Shown one piece after another: positions 1 to 12,500 of a stretch of DNA of 64,000 nt. The stretch covers positions 4,242,631 through 4,306,630 of the forward strand of contig ML682014.1 in assembly GCA_007922195.1 (NCBI GenBank). The letters are read 5' to 3'. Below the pieces are notes generated by a model that saw only the letters and a list, made by a program, of their open reading frames with translations, made no database searches and was not told the DNA's origin. Position numbers and translations under genes: made by a program. Source of the DNA: Podocnemis expansa (lineage: Eukaryota > Chordata > Testudines > Podocnemididae). Within the stretch, counting starts at the first letter, position 1; each line of letters opens with the position of its first letter.

Positions 1-313
1 CCCAGCTCCAGGAAAGAGCGAGGTATCAAAGCTTCTATGCCAAATGATACACATTTTCTGGTCAGCCATGAACCCTGCAATTTCCTGATTAATGCTTTTC
101 CTACACTTAGTGCAAGCTTTTATACAGTCACTATAGCAACTATTCAGATACTCCGGCAAATTAGAAAAAAAATTATCACATCTCCTGGACACAGATATCT
201 GATGCCGTCCAAATCTGCTCTCCTACATTATATGAGGCATGCACTAGGAGTAAGGGCCAGATGATTTTTCCCTAAGTGATCACCACACCACCCTCTTAAA
301 TCACCAAGTAGAT

Positions 314-745
314 CAGGTGCTGGTAAACTTTTTGGTCTCTGGGCCACATTAGCTTTTAGGCTAGCCAGAGGGGCAAGGCTGGAAGTGAGGAGGGACTGCT
401 ACACTTTGGCCAGGGCATTGCTGTTGTTTGGAGGGAGTGGCCATTGCACTTTGGTCAGGACACCACTGCTAGGCCTACATAGTGGGAGAGGGATGGTGTA
501 CAGTGGCTACTCAGCACACTCTGGACCAGCCAGGGTGTTTCTGCTGCACATAATGGGAGAGGGGAAGGAGGAAAGTATGGGGCCAGGAGGGGACAGTGGT
601 TGTCATATTCCCATCAGGGCGCCTGTAGGCCCATGTGGTGGGAGTGAGGTGGGGGCAGGCAGGGGGAACAGCTGCTGGACTTCATCTGGGCCCAGCTGGA
701 GGACCCAATGAAAGGCTCCTGGGGGTCATAGTTTGCCCACCTTTG
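314..745. mobile_element. hAT-type MITE (non-autonomous DNA transposon)
   Basis: The left end reads CAGGTGCTGGTAAACTTTTT, followed by a 'ggtctctgggccacat' stretch. The right end reads as an imperfect reverse complement (catagtttgcccacctttg). Ends of the type CAGG-TGG-AAACTTTTTGG with 'GGGCCACAT' just inside are familiar from hAT-family non-autonomous elements. The flanking octamers aagtagat and agtgagat agree at only five of eight positions, so the target-site duplication is weak. The interior is G+C-richer than its surroundings and contains a chance ORF at 385-711 that should not be called a gene. Strand cannot be assigned without a consensus. Confidence 0.6.
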
Positions 746-1280
746 AGTGAGATGCTGCCAGGCGGGCAAAACATGATGCCAACACAGGCCACCTCTTTTC
801 ATCCAAATTAGCCATCATCAACTCATAGTGTATGCCTTGCTTTCCTGCAAACTTCTGCAATCTTGTGATGCAGTAATCACACAAAATACCACATCTTGGC
901 AACCATTTCAGCACGGGTTTCTTTTCTCTCAGTGGTCAAGGCACCTACGCTGTCAGTTGCAGACTTCCATATTATATTTCTTACAAAACAGCACAATACT
1001 CTATCCTGATATCACTCTCTCTGCTTGCCTCCCTCAGGGGCAAGTAAAAGGCAGATCAATTCAAGGCCGCCTACAATGGCTACTTATTTCTCCCCTCTGC
1101 CTCTATCCTTCTCCCTGACTCTGTGCCCCCATCCACTTCAACACACAGGCACAAGCATAGCTCCTTCTCATCCAATGTAACAAAAATGACAGTTAAACAG
1201 GCTGCTGGCTATTCTGCTGTGTTTACAATCAGCCTCCACACAAAATAAATTTAGGTTATATTATAACTGAGCATTTATTT
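746..1280. other. Unassigned non-coding stretch
   Basis: I see no gene, RNA gene or clear repeat here. The ORFs at 726-914 and 828-1118 show no recognisable domain. Confidence 0.5.
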
Positions 1281-1386
1281 TCCTCCTGTCTTTAAAGTGT
1301 CTGATAAAGTGGGATTTTTCTCCCATGAAAGCTCATGTGATAAATAAATTTGTGTGTCTTTAAAAGTGCCACAGGGTTCCTTGCTT
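1281..1386 (+). mobile_element. PLE family 1, solitary 3'-end fragment
   Basis: This is a short sense-oriented copy of the terminal repeat seen again near 7.3 and 40.2 kb. It has CTGATAA (CTGATGA in better copies), a GTGGGA/TCCCA hairpin, CATGAAAGCTCATG, 'gataaataaat', then 'gtctttaaaagtgccacag'. The distal tail (tgctgaactagactaacac) is missing, so the copy stops near 'gttccttgctt'. No coding part is attached. Confidence 0.75.
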
Positions 1387-1669
1387 ATTATAAGAGACAC
1401 AATGTGCAACAAGGAACATGAGTTATTAAATATTTATTGTACAGGTGTACAAAGGTTTGAACTAGAAATGTTGGTGGTGGGGTTCTCCAGGAAAGCTGGC
1501 CTGGGCACATTCCCTCACTATAGCCAGACAAGCCTAAAGGAGTTGAGTAGAAACTTTCTCATATTTTTTGTTATTTGTGCATGGGCACTATAATACTTCC
1601 AACAGCTCACCAACAAAAACAAGGAAATGAACGTGTGCTTAAATACCATTCACAGTTTGAGTCTCAAAA

Positions 1670-2000
1670 AGACTCTGTGGGTTTCATTCCCCACCTTAGG
1701 TAAAGCCTGATCAATCAAGGCCATTTTGACCCACTTCACAGCAGCAGTTTGATCTCTAGTTTTTCATTAAAAAAAAACAAAACAAAAAACCACAAACAAC
1801 CACTAACCCACCACACCTACACACCTAGAAAAATTGCAGTTTTTCTCAGGGTTTGTTTCTCTGTAGTCGCTGGCTAAAATGACCTGAAATTTAAATCCCT
1901 AACCATGCTCTGTTCTCCCACAAAGCATAACAGATTTCAAGAGAATCTGTGCAAGCAAGCAGATTTTAGAGCCATCTGCATTTTAGGAAGCTCTGAAAGT
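1670..2000. repeat. Diverged unidentified repeat, copy A
   Basis: This segment aligns by eye with 3040-3310 in the same orientation. Shared landmarks, in order, are 'cttaggtaaa', 'ttttgacc', 'cagtttgatct', 'cacctagaaa', 'tctctg.a' and 'caa.gagaatc'. The family is unknown to me. An A-rich C/A tract near 1768-1830 looks like an expansion in this copy only. Confidence 0.4.
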
Positions 2001-3039
2001 TGTGAAATGGCCAATTTATATCAATCTAATGCTCTCAGCTGAATGAAAACACTCCATGGAGATGAATACAACCAGAAACAATAGCTCGGAGACAAGCAAA
2101 TCACTCCATTCCTCCCCATGGATGTTCCCAGCTCCTCCTAAGTGCTTTAGAACCTGATATGCATGCAGCGCATCTGCACTCAGCTCCCCATTCCTGCTTA
2201 TATATGGGACAGAGAAAGGACCTGACCCTTCTGAATGGGCAAGTCTTCCCAGAACCTGCCTCACATGAGGTGCAGCGGACAAGGAAACCTTTGCATATGG
2301 GCAGCCCTTCCCGCCCATCTCCTGGCAAACATACGGGGACAGGAAAAGGGGCTCAGACTGATCTATGCTCATATGAAGGAGCAGGAAAGGGGACTTAGAC
2401 CTCCTAGATTAAGAATAAGAATGTCCCAGACCTATGCATGCACACAGGAAAGACACAAACACTGTTCTGATTATCCCCCTACCACTTATTCCCACATCTC
2501 TGTTCCACTCCACTGTCCTTTAATACCTCTTCCCTTCCAGAAAGCATTCATATGTGTAATTTCCCCCTCCCCAAATACTTTGATTTCCCCCATCCCATAT
2601 AATTGCCACCAAGGACTCACAACTGGACCGGTCTCCAGCCAGTCAGCCCCCTAGCTTCTTTTGTTTTATGCAAGGTGTTGTGATTAACTTATCCTTAATT
2701 AGGTTTAATAAAAGGTAAGTTCATAGTCACCAATTCCAGTCTCTCAATTTAACCATATAAGGGCAGAGAAAGAAACCATTTTTGCATGGTGGATTGGATT
2801 GTAACTTAGGAACTTGTTGGTCATATGATGCCAAATTTAGCTCTCTGATGCTATGCCATGACCTATGAGGCACTCCAAACTATGAAGCGATCCACACAAC
2901 TATTTGGATATTAGAGCACTAACAAGAGCCAAGTATTAAAGATATACAATGGCAATTTTTCTGTATTGATATATGTGCACATTCAAAATGTATATTCTCC
3001 TAAATCCTCCCTTGGATCATTCAAAGATTTAGCGAATAC

Positions 3040-3310
3040 CATGCATTATCTTAGGTAAAACTCAAGAGATTGAGATCTTTTTGACCTGCATCACATCAGT
3101 AGTTTGATCTGTACACAAAAATAAAACACCTAGAAATTTTTTAAAATGTCTTTTCTTTTTAGGGATTATATCTCTGCAACCTGAAACTCAAATGATCCCA
3201 GTTTTGTGTAATTAACCCTTGCTGTCACCCTCCTGAGGCATACCAATTTTCAAAGAAATCCAATTTACCATGTCACTTTTAGAGGAGTTAGAAAGTCTAC
3301 CTTTAAACAG
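3040..3310. repeat. Diverged unidentified repeat, copy B
   Basis: This is the direct-orientation partner of the segment at 1670-2000, about 1.37 kb away. The order of shared landmarks is preserved but many substitutions and small gaps separate the two. An old interspersed family or an old local duplication would both fit. Confidence 0.4.
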
Positions 3311-3390
3311 AAGTCATTATGTCGTTGCCACTATAATCCTCATCATGGAGAACTTTCTAGTAGTGTTTGTTGTGCTCTCTTTTCATTGAT

Positions 3391-3409
3391 TCTATCTATC
3401 TATCTATCA
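3391..3409. repeat. (TCTA)n microsatellite
   Basis: Four to five uninterrupted TCTA units are directly visible. Confidence 0.9.
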
Positions 3410-5827
3410 TAGAGCCTATCATTACCATCTCTAAAGCACTTTAAATAGCTTTAAAATAAAGCAAATATTCAGGATTAATGGACTCCTGCCATTCTAATAG
3501 TAACCTGCTCATTCTTCTGCTTTGTTGATCCTGTTATAATATGGAGTTAATTTCTTCCAGTTAATGTGAGACAGTTTCACCTATTCTTTTTATTTTGGTT
3601 TGAGACAATTTCCTGGATTTTCACTAGGGACTCACTGCAGTATTCTCCTTCCTTTTCAAGATATTGCTAAAGAAGTTCATGACTGGGAAACACAAAATGG
3701 ATGCTGTTTTGAGAGAAGTCATTTGGCTGGCCCAGACAATGTGATGGAATACCATGGATGTAAGGTTACTGGAACCAGAACATGGAAAACAATGATCAGG
3801 TAGAAATTACCTTATTTGTCAAAGGGGTAGGGATTTGAAATGAGAGCATGCCCTTTAGAAAACAAGCACCTAAACCTTTTTATACTACACTCCAGTAGTT
3901 CAAGGTTATTAGAGTGTGCCTTATACTCCCCTTTTCACTTGAACAAATCAATTTACTGTTTGACAAATAAGTATATAATGCAGAATGCCAACATACAGAT
4001 TGGTAACATTAAGGAGAGAGCATGGAAATATTAGCAAGGGACCATATTTCGACTACATTTCAGATCCTGTGATAGAAACTTTGTTTATACCGGATATATG
4101 ACCCATTACATCTGCTGTACTGCAAAGAAACTAAGATATGGCCAAATGGGACCAAAATAAAAGTGTAAGTGTTTAGAATCTCCTACATGCCCTGCAAGCA
4201 ACACTGGCTGATTTCTTCATAGGCATGTCAGACTTGGGAACTCAGTTTTTATGACAGATGCATAACAGGAGTAATGCAAAATATTTTGCACAATTATTTA
4301 AAAGAATTTTAATATCTGTAAGTACAAAAACGTCAGGTGCTCTGTCTTTAGGAGAGTTTTAAGTAATTAGCCAGTTTTCTTTATCGTTCAAAATAAAAAC
4401 ATGGAAATTATATCATTCCAGAAATCTAACATTAATTGATAAGAAGGTAGAAAAATCTGCCTTAATATAGAGGTCCTATAACTATTTTCATTATTGTAAT
4501 CAAAGTGGGGGAGGAGGATTAAATAAGCTCTGTCTTTGGTTTTGTCTTTTCTGCTGTATTGGTATTACAGCACGTTCTAATAAAAAAACACACATACTTT
4601 CCTTTTTAATTATTCATGCTCTTTTTCATTAAAAAAACAAAAAGTCAATTTAAAAACTTAGTAAAATTTTTATGAAAGTCAGAGACCCACAATAACTCTG
4701 ACTTTGCAGTCCAAGGCAATGACCTCTCTCTTTACATTTCCTTTTCTTAATAAAAGCAAATTTAAAAATTTACATCCTTCAAGAGGGCTGATGCCCCATA
4801 AACAAAACATAAGTATGCATAGCAGTGTTCCAGGTTGGATGTCTGTCACTCAAATCACTGTCATGCCTGAAGCTACTCCGATACAATCAGAAAAGAAAAT
4901 GGAGTTAGTTAGATGGGTTTACAGGATGATGTCTGCATGAGTGACAGATGTTTGTGCTCTAGCAACATTATGTGCATTCAATTTTTATTATAGAACAATT
5001 GCTTCTAATAGCTTTTATGTTTATGATCAATATGTTGTAAATTCACCTCCATATGCACAAAAAATGAACAGAGAAATCTTATGAATTGGTTTTCATATTT
5101 TCCCCCAATAAATGCTCTGTTTCTCAATAGAAAGTAATTGGGACAGCTGGTGAACTGTGGAATGCACCAATCTGAGTTCTCAAACACACACAGACTATGT
5201 CTTCATGGTTCAAGGAAGAACTGACATTACGCCCGAAAGGATTATCAATCATCAACTGCACAGTATCATCTGTTGTAAATTGGGAGTCTGATTAATAACA
5301 GCGATTCAAGCATGTTCCTGAAAACTGTGATCTTTATTGACTAAGTGGACTGCTGACTTTCTCTTTTCATGTTGTTTGCACTCAATTTGTGCTACTTTCA
5401 GTTACTGATACAGTACATTACTATTTCTGGTATGATTGTTTTCCACATTCTATAAAGTCAACAGAATAGTGCCAGGTGGAGCAGGTAAAGTTTTCATCAA
5501 TTTTGTACAACTCTTGTTGCCCTACTTTTGATTTTCTTTTTCATTTATCAGCAACCTTGATATTTCTTTAATATCATTTTGGGGATATCAAGAAAACAAC
5601 CCTTAACCTTGCTGTTTATAGATAGCTCTTCCAGTTGTCATCCATTGAAAAGCCTGTGTTTCTTTGTTTTTAAGAGTACAGAATGATTATGCTCACCTTT
5701 ATTCAGAGAGTTGGACTCGAATAATTTTTTTTCCTGTAGATTCCCTTTTAGTCTGGCCCTATTTGTTTCTAACTTCTCATAATAGGTTTAATATTAAGAC
5801 AATAGGTGAATCAGAAAATGTTTGGAG
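3410..5827. other. Unassigned AT-rich non-coding stretch
   Basis: No convincing gene. A frame at 3600-3803 follows a pyrimidine-rich 'ccttccttttcaag' and reads open to a stop at 3803, but nothing in its translation is recognisable. I treat it as chance. The rest is AT-rich DNA with A- and T-runs. Confidence 0.5.
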
Positions 5828-6075
5828 TGGTCTGGTTAAGGAAAGGAACTTCATGGTTCAAATGTCTGAGTTCTGGTCTCAGTTCATCTTGTGGATTTGC
5901 TTTGCCACCACTGACATCTTAACTATCATCTTAGGCCCTCAGTTTCCCTATCTGTAAAGGTCAGTGTGATAACACAAACCTACTTAGGTATGGTACACTC
6001 ATTTTTGAAAAGGACGATAGCATCCTCTGGTGAAAATTGCTAAATAAGTGCAGTACATAGTAACAACCATTTTAA
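5828..6075 (+). repeat. MIR-like (CORE-SINE) fragment
   Basis: The order of motifs follows a MIR element in sense: 'tggtctggttaag', a central region with 'tttgccaccactgacatc', then 'ccctcagtttccctatctgtaaa' (split here as 'cctcagtttccc' and 'tatctgtaaa'), 'acctactta', and a terminal 'taaataagtgcagtacatagt'. MIR-type SINEs are tRNA-headed and ancient in amniotes. Divergence is high, as expected. Confidence 0.6.
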
Positions 6076-6610
6076 TGGGAACCATAAAAAAAAAAACCAA
6101 AACAGAAAACCATTATAAAAATGTCAGGTGATTTACGCCACATACCACTGAAGCTACATTGTCATTGCTGGATAACACAAACTGGATGATTAGGAGACAG
6201 GAGACAACAGAATCTCTCCTAAGAGAGAGAAAATGTAACATTAGGGGTTCTTAGAGATTCTGAAGAGAATGGCATGATGAATAAAGCTATATTTTCACCT
6301 GGTTAAGACAAGATGTTACAAAATCTTAGTATCAAAATATTGACTCCTGAGATATGTTTTAGGTTATTATTCTTTATCTTAACCCACTGTCATTTGTCTT
6401 TTGCTTATACCTGTTTAAAAAATGTGCTAGTGGATTTGCACAGCGTACTTTTAGTTTTATATTCAAGATATATGTCAGCAGAATGAAGCATTTTTTAAAA
6501 AATGTTTTAATGTCTCATTATATGAGATCTTATTGATTTCTTTAGTCAGCAGCCAGGATACATTCTCCATAGAAGAGAGGAATGAAAAGATCTGTTTTTT
6601 TTTTTCTTTT

Positions 6611-6774
6611 AAACAAACAAGGAGTCTAGTGGCACTTTTAAAGACTAACAGATTTATTTATTACATGAGCTTTCGTAGAAGAAAATTTCACTTCATCAGA
6701 CACTTGAAGATGGGGACTTACAGACTCCTGTTTTGTTTTGTTGAACTAGACTAACACGGCTGCACCTCTGGAAC
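6611..6774. mobile_element. PLE family 1, truncated copy with inverted ends
   Basis: Positions 6611-6720 hold the terminal repeat in antisense: 'aaacaaacaaggagtc', 'ggcacttttaaagactaac', 'agatttatttattacatgag', 'cttcatcagacacttgaag'. They join directly to a short sense stretch at 6721-6774 made of 'actcctgttttgttttg' plus the tail 'gaactagactaacacggc'. The two ends of the copy therefore have opposite orientation and only the right one has the tail. No coding sequence is present. Confidence 0.8.
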
Positions 6775-6978
6775 TGTTTTTTCTAAGACTCCCTTTCATA
6801 CCCATCCTATTTCCTCAGTCTAGGCTCTGTGAGCATCTAGAGAAAATAGTTCTTTAAGAAACTAGACTAACTGGCCTTTGGCCTCCTAGTTCAAAGTAGT
6901 TTTTCCCTTTCAGGGCTAGGGAATCCTATGCCACACCCATTCCTTTGGTACTATACATGAACATGTGTACTAATCTGC

Positions 6979-7446
6979 CAGCATTTTTAAAGACTAACAA
7001 ATTTATTTATTGTATGAGCTTTTGTGGGAGAAAATCCCACTTTGTCAGACACTTGAAGATGGAGAAGTACAGATGAATGGGAACAAAATAAATGCAGGGA
7101 AGTATAAGTCATAGGATCAGGTCAGATTGTTACAGCAAATTAAAAAAGTTGTTTAGATTTGAACAGTGGAGAACAGCAGTAAGCAGGGAGGTTGTGGGTG
7201 TGGGGGGACCCAAAATTACCTATTGTAATGGGACCCCCGCACAGTCTCTATTCAGTTCTAAGTTGACAATGTCAAATCTGCACATGAATTCCAATTCTGT
7301 AAATTCCCCATCTTCAAGCATCTGATGAAGTGGGATTTTCTCCCATGAAAGCTCATGTGATAAATAAATTCATTAGTCTTTAGAAGTGCCACAGGACTCC
7401 TTGTTTGTTTTGCTGATCTAGACTAACACAGCTACACCTCTGGAGC
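6979..7446. mobile_element. PLE family 1 copy with inverted terminal repeats
   Basis: Left arm 6979-7066 is the antisense terminal repeat; right arm 7305-7446 is the sense terminal repeat plus the tail 'gatctagactaacacagc'. The interior at about 7270-7300 is antisense and matches the last codons of the PLE endonuclease ORF: its complement encodes ELEF-I/C-RFD-like residues, as in the better copy at 46.5 kb. The right arm has CTGATGA at 7322-7328, a GTGGGA/TCCCAT hairpin, and GAAA at 7347-7350. The copy is non-coding. Confidence 0.85.
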
Positions 7447-9502
7447 CAGTTAACAGGAGAGGATCTCCCACTGGTGCCAGTAACCCGCCTCTCTTTGCAA
7501 ACATTCCTAGTTAAAGACAATGGCAGGGAGCTAGAACCAATTCGAGGAAGATCTGTAAACGCTGGGTATTGAGCTGGAATCTAGCTCTGCATTCTCTGAA
7601 GAGATGGCTCAGAGAGTGAGGTGCCAACAAAAGAAGTTAAACCTCCTGTCTATCCTCCGATCAGATAGTTATAGTATGTCACCTTAAAATAGCCTGCATC
7701 AATAGACAGTTTTCAGTCCAAAGAAACTGACTTAGCTTAGATCATATCTGAGAAAATCAATTGCTATGTATTCTCTTATCAATAACTATTCAAAACATTC
7801 AAACTTCTTTAGGATTATTTACTAAATCAGATTTACCTTTCTTCATTTGCGCAACTTGTCTATTTAGTTGGTCTGAGAACAGGAAAGCATTTCTGAACTG
7901 TCACAACCAGAGTGGAATAAATTAGATTTTTAAAAGGTGCCACTTTTCTAGAAGGCGTTTGGGGAGCTGTGAGGTGATGAGGGTGAGTGGCCTACCAGTG
8001 CTGGATCTGGGATCTGCTGAAGCAGGAGTTGTCCTGCTCTTTCCATTTGGCAGGATGGCCTTCAGCAAAACCTCAGGCAGAATTGATGGCATTCCCCTGT
8101 ACCTAATCCTCCTGTAGCCACTCTGTGGGGATTCAGCATGTGCTAATTCTGTTTCAAATAACATTTGTTCCTCCCTGGATTTCCAGATGGAAGTCTGAGC
8201 AGGAGGCAGTGCCACAGAAGGAAATCATGAAACCTGCTGAGAAGATCCACAGGGAGGCTCTGGGGAAGAGAAAGAGTGTTTCTGAGACAGTGCAGTCTAC
8301 TTCCATGTGGCCAGGAAGAACGCTTACCGCTCTGCTTGTGTAACCCAGGCCACAGAGTAAATTACACCAATGTAACCAAGTGGAAAAATTGCTTCCTTAT
8401 GTTCATTCAAGTTTCATTGTATGCTGAATCATAGTGATGCATTCTATGAAGTGGTTAACACAAAGATCTATGCCAGGATACATCCTAGCAGCTCCAGAGA
8501 GCAGGTGGTACAATGGATTAACTGACTGTCATTTAAAATAAATAAATAAATAAATAGAAGGTGAACAACTAAAGCTACAAAACATTTGTATCCCTGCCCT
8601 CCTCTAACTTAATTACAGCCAAACTGATTGAATTGATACTTTGGAAATACACTCTTCTGGACTAAAATGCCCGTCAGTTTTCAGAGTATTTTGCATATTT
8701 TATAGCTCAGTTGTAAATGCCTCTAAAAGGGATGGCTCTAATGGAAATGCTTATAGCCTCTTAACTAAAGCAGGAAAGATTTCATCACTATCCCCTCAAA
8801 AAAAAAAAAAAAGAAAAAAAAAAGAAAAAAAAAAAGAAAATAGCAAATATTTGGCTAGGCAAAAGGCTTTTTCTGGACATACACCAAATAAGCAAATGGC
8901 TAGTTTTCCCAAAGAGCTCAGCACTTTCAATTTGGTTTTATTTTTTTCAAAAACACCTCAAGCTCCAATGTAAGCACCTTGCTCAATGGGAGCTGATGAA
9001 TGCAGAGAATTTGTGGAAAATCTGTTACCTTTTCTGAGATGCCTAAATGTGCATTTTGCTATTTCAAAAATGTAGTCACTTTCATTAAGTGAGAGGGGTT
9101 TTTTTTTTTTTTAAGGGATGCATTCTCCATCAGACAAAAATGCTTGTCAAGGGGAAACCGCACAAAAGAAGTAGGTTCAGCAAACAGAAACCTTGCAAGG
9201 AAAACTGATCTTAATGTAGAAGTGGTTTTCATAGACACCATCTCAAGAGTGGAACTGCAAAAAATAAATGAAAAGATAATTGAAGAGCAGCTGCCTAGGA
9301 AGATGGGATACTGTCTAGGTGGAAGTCTTTTTCGATAGATGCGTGTAGAGGAATGATTCCTCGAGAACATGCCCATAACGCTCTCCCAAGAACTAAAACC
9401 TTGCCAGAAAGATATAAACACTGACAGCAGTAGTATCTTTTGAACAAGGACCTAAACACAACGATCCCTGAAGCATCGGGGAGAGCTCTAGGATTTAAGA
9501 CA
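7447..9502. other. Unassigned non-coding stretch with simple repeats
   Basis: No gene identified. It includes an (AAAT)n tract at about 8535-8557 and an A-rich tract with G interruptions at 8797-8840. The opposite-strand frames at 7922-8343 overlap each other and look like chance frames. Confidence 0.5.
8797..8840. repeat. A-rich simple repeat
   Basis: Long A runs broken by single G residues. It may be the decayed poly(A) of a retroposon, but no element body is recognisable beside it. Confidence 0.85.
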
Positions 9503-9575
9503 CGATCCAGTCCCACTGAAAGCAGTGGGAATATGTGGGCTTACTTCAGTGGGTTTGGCACATTGGACTTTTGTG
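9503..9575. repeat. Short dispersed repeat with palindromic core
   Basis: Contains 'cagtcccactgaaagcagtg' followed by 'gggcttacttcagtgggttt'. The two halves are near inverted copies around CACTGAA/TTCAGTG. Related cores (GAAGTCAATGGGA type) recur near 17.25, 18.6 and 40.45 kb, so this is probably a small MITE family. Confidence 0.4.
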
Positions 9576-12500
9576 GATGTAAGAAGTCGCTTCAGGAACA
9601 GAGTCAGAGGGGGGAAAGCATGGCAGGTAATAAATCAGGCCAGCCTGGCCAGCTGCCACAGGAGAAAAAAGCCAAGCTGATGAGAGCTGTAGACAGACGA
9701 GCAGGTGGGCAGCATTTAGGCCAAGTTAGTGCCAGTGGATAGCCAAGGAACATAAACCAAACACACAGACATCCAAACAGTGAAGGCACCAGGAAGTGAC
9801 CTGCTGTTCGTTAGAACTGTAGGCGACAGCATAGCGGACACTAGGAGTGTGAAAAATTCTGAGGAGTCAGGAGGCGCTATCGTTTTGCTGCGTGTTGGAA
9901 GGGTACGACAGTGCAGTGAAGATTAGTGAACCTGTTCTTTCTCCCCAGTGAAATCAAAGGGAGTATGCTCAGGCCCCGTGTGTATATACCAGGAAGTGTG
10001 AATTAATAGAATTCTGTTCACATATTTCCTTCAACGCCTCAAAGTTTAACTTAAAATCTGAGTGTTTTTACCATCTAGCCCTGGGTGCTTTGTTCAGCAG
10101 ATACACTGATTTCTGTGGACATCAAAGCTCAGTTGCATCAATTATAACCTCTATTCACAGAAAAACCTGCACACACATGCCTGTCTCTTGTACATGCTGC
10201 TGTAGATCTCAGGAGTAATGTTTGGGCCTGCCACTAACATACCCAATGGATCTTAGATCTTACTGTCCAGTTCCCGTTTTTAATTCATTATAGTAGTTCA
10301 GCCCTTCTACAGCTGGACGATTCACCTTCTTTGATTGCAGGATAAAATGCAAAAGAAATGTTACCTAGTCACCTTTTTTACCAGTCATGTTCCCTTTTCT
10401 CTGAGAGTTCAGCAGGTATTTACAGCAGCGTGGAAACAGGTTGTTGTGCTCTCTACCCAGACCTTCCATTCTGTCCTTGTCACCTGCACACATCACCAGC
10501 AGGAGGTTCCAAAATGCCAGTTTTAATTTAGAAAACCAACGCTCAGTAGAACATGCTGTTTATAAGTGGCAGGGAACTCGACTCACAGGGGGGGAATTCA
10601 CTGACATGCAGAGACCAGAAAGCACAAGATGTAGACATCACTCAGGTTCCATTTGAAAGCCGTAGTGATGAAATTCACTCCTACACAGAGGCCCAGCACA
10701 AAGCCATTGTGGGATGGGATTTAAGTGGTGTGTAAACCATGTGCTCCAGGCTTAAGTGGGACTGAAGTGATGCATAGTTTGCACAAGTGTAAATTTCACC
10801 CCATGTGAACTTTCAGAGCTACGTAATGAAGCCCATATGGGCAGCTTTCATTTCAATTGCCATTAGTGCAATCCAGGGAATCAGCTTTGCTACAGCATAC
10901 ATTTCTAGATCCCATGCATGCCTGCTTATTTCATATGTGCAGTAAAAATATTCAGCTTGGCAACTCTGATTTGCATCATTCCCTAGCCCCCGTGATTCTC
11001 TTCTCTGACTGGATGGCAATGTCCTCCTGCTGGATGCCTGCTGCTCTGTCCACCTGTTTAGAATTTACTTCCAAAATTCAGCTCAGCTGCACTGTTTTTC
11101 TCCTGGAGAGAAGCAAGTCATTTACAAATTCCTGATGCATTCTTAGATCCTTTCTCCACTGAGATTCTGCAATGTCAATGCAATTTTCTAATTTGTGTTT
11201 TTCACCTTAAGATATAGTCCCCTAGCCCAGAGAAAATGCATTAATTTAATTCCTGAAACATGCACATGAACATGCAAACAACATCGATTTAATCAAAATT
11301 AACATGATAGCTTTTGTGTTTTCTAATAAGAACCAGGCAGGGAAACATCCTTTGTCACTGTTTAAACTCAGTATATCACAAGTTCTATTAACATTCTGAA
11401 CACATATACAATGAGTTCCCCTTTTCTCCATATGGAAAATTTCTGTAAAATATAATAGAGAATAATAACATCTCTATAAAATATTTAAAACATCCCATAG
11501 TCTATAACAGAGAATAATATCCCTATTATACAATTCATCTGGATGGTTTCAGCAAACTGTAGAAAGGAAGTCATTCTTTATTAAACCCTGCACAGGAATT
11601 TCTACAGAACCTTATTGGTTTCATCCTTGTTAAAGTGTATATCATATGGGATTGTAAGATTTCCAGCTGCACAGATATCCTCCCACATGGCACAGAATTA
11701 AATATATTCTGAACTTTTCTTTCCTTTCTCTAAACTAAATTATATATTATTTTGCAAGTATATGGATTTCCTGTGTAAATGGACTCCTCAAACTGTAAAT
11801 ATTACCATTTTTTGTTGTTGTATTTGTGTGTGCGCATGTGCAGCTGATGTGGTGAAAGTTGGATAATTTTGCATGGCATGTAATAAACTCCTATTGGAAA
11901 AATTAGGATTTCTGGAGATAATTCTGCTGAACAGATGCATGCTTTTCTAAAATGAAAAACATGCATCTGTTTTCTAGAAATCTAAACAACAACAGAGAAG
12001 CAATTGTACAAACAAGTTGAGGTTTGTTTTTCCACAGATGGTTCTTATTTTTATACAAATGAAAAATCCACAAGCACGTGCATTTAACTGAGATTTAGCA
12101 GATATCCCGGATGAAGTGTTTTTATACATATGCACGCACACACACACACACTTCAACATGCACACACACACACGCACATATAGAGTTTCTGAAATAAAAC
12201 AAACAAACCAAAACTCTCCATGTATTTAAAAATAGTGCCTTTTAGCTTAGCTGGTTCCATTTCACCATAGTCCCTTGATCTCGCTACTAGTGCCTTTTTT
12301 TTGTTTGTTTTTTGTTTCTGCTACCTGCATAATATTTTGTTTTGTCCAATATCCTGAATTTATGATATGCAGTCAGGAACAAATATGATCCAGAACAAAC
12401 CTTGCTGATTAGATCTTCCTGCTCCACACACAAAGCTGATAGGAAGGATATGCTGCCTTTTAATGTAATGAATAACGTATTTGCTATATAACAATATTGT

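Noticed and set aside
2016..2654. Overlapping ORFs of 118 and 139 codons on opposite strands
   Set aside because: Mutual shadows without recognisable domains. The plus-strand one becomes low-complexity Pro/Ser-rich at its end.
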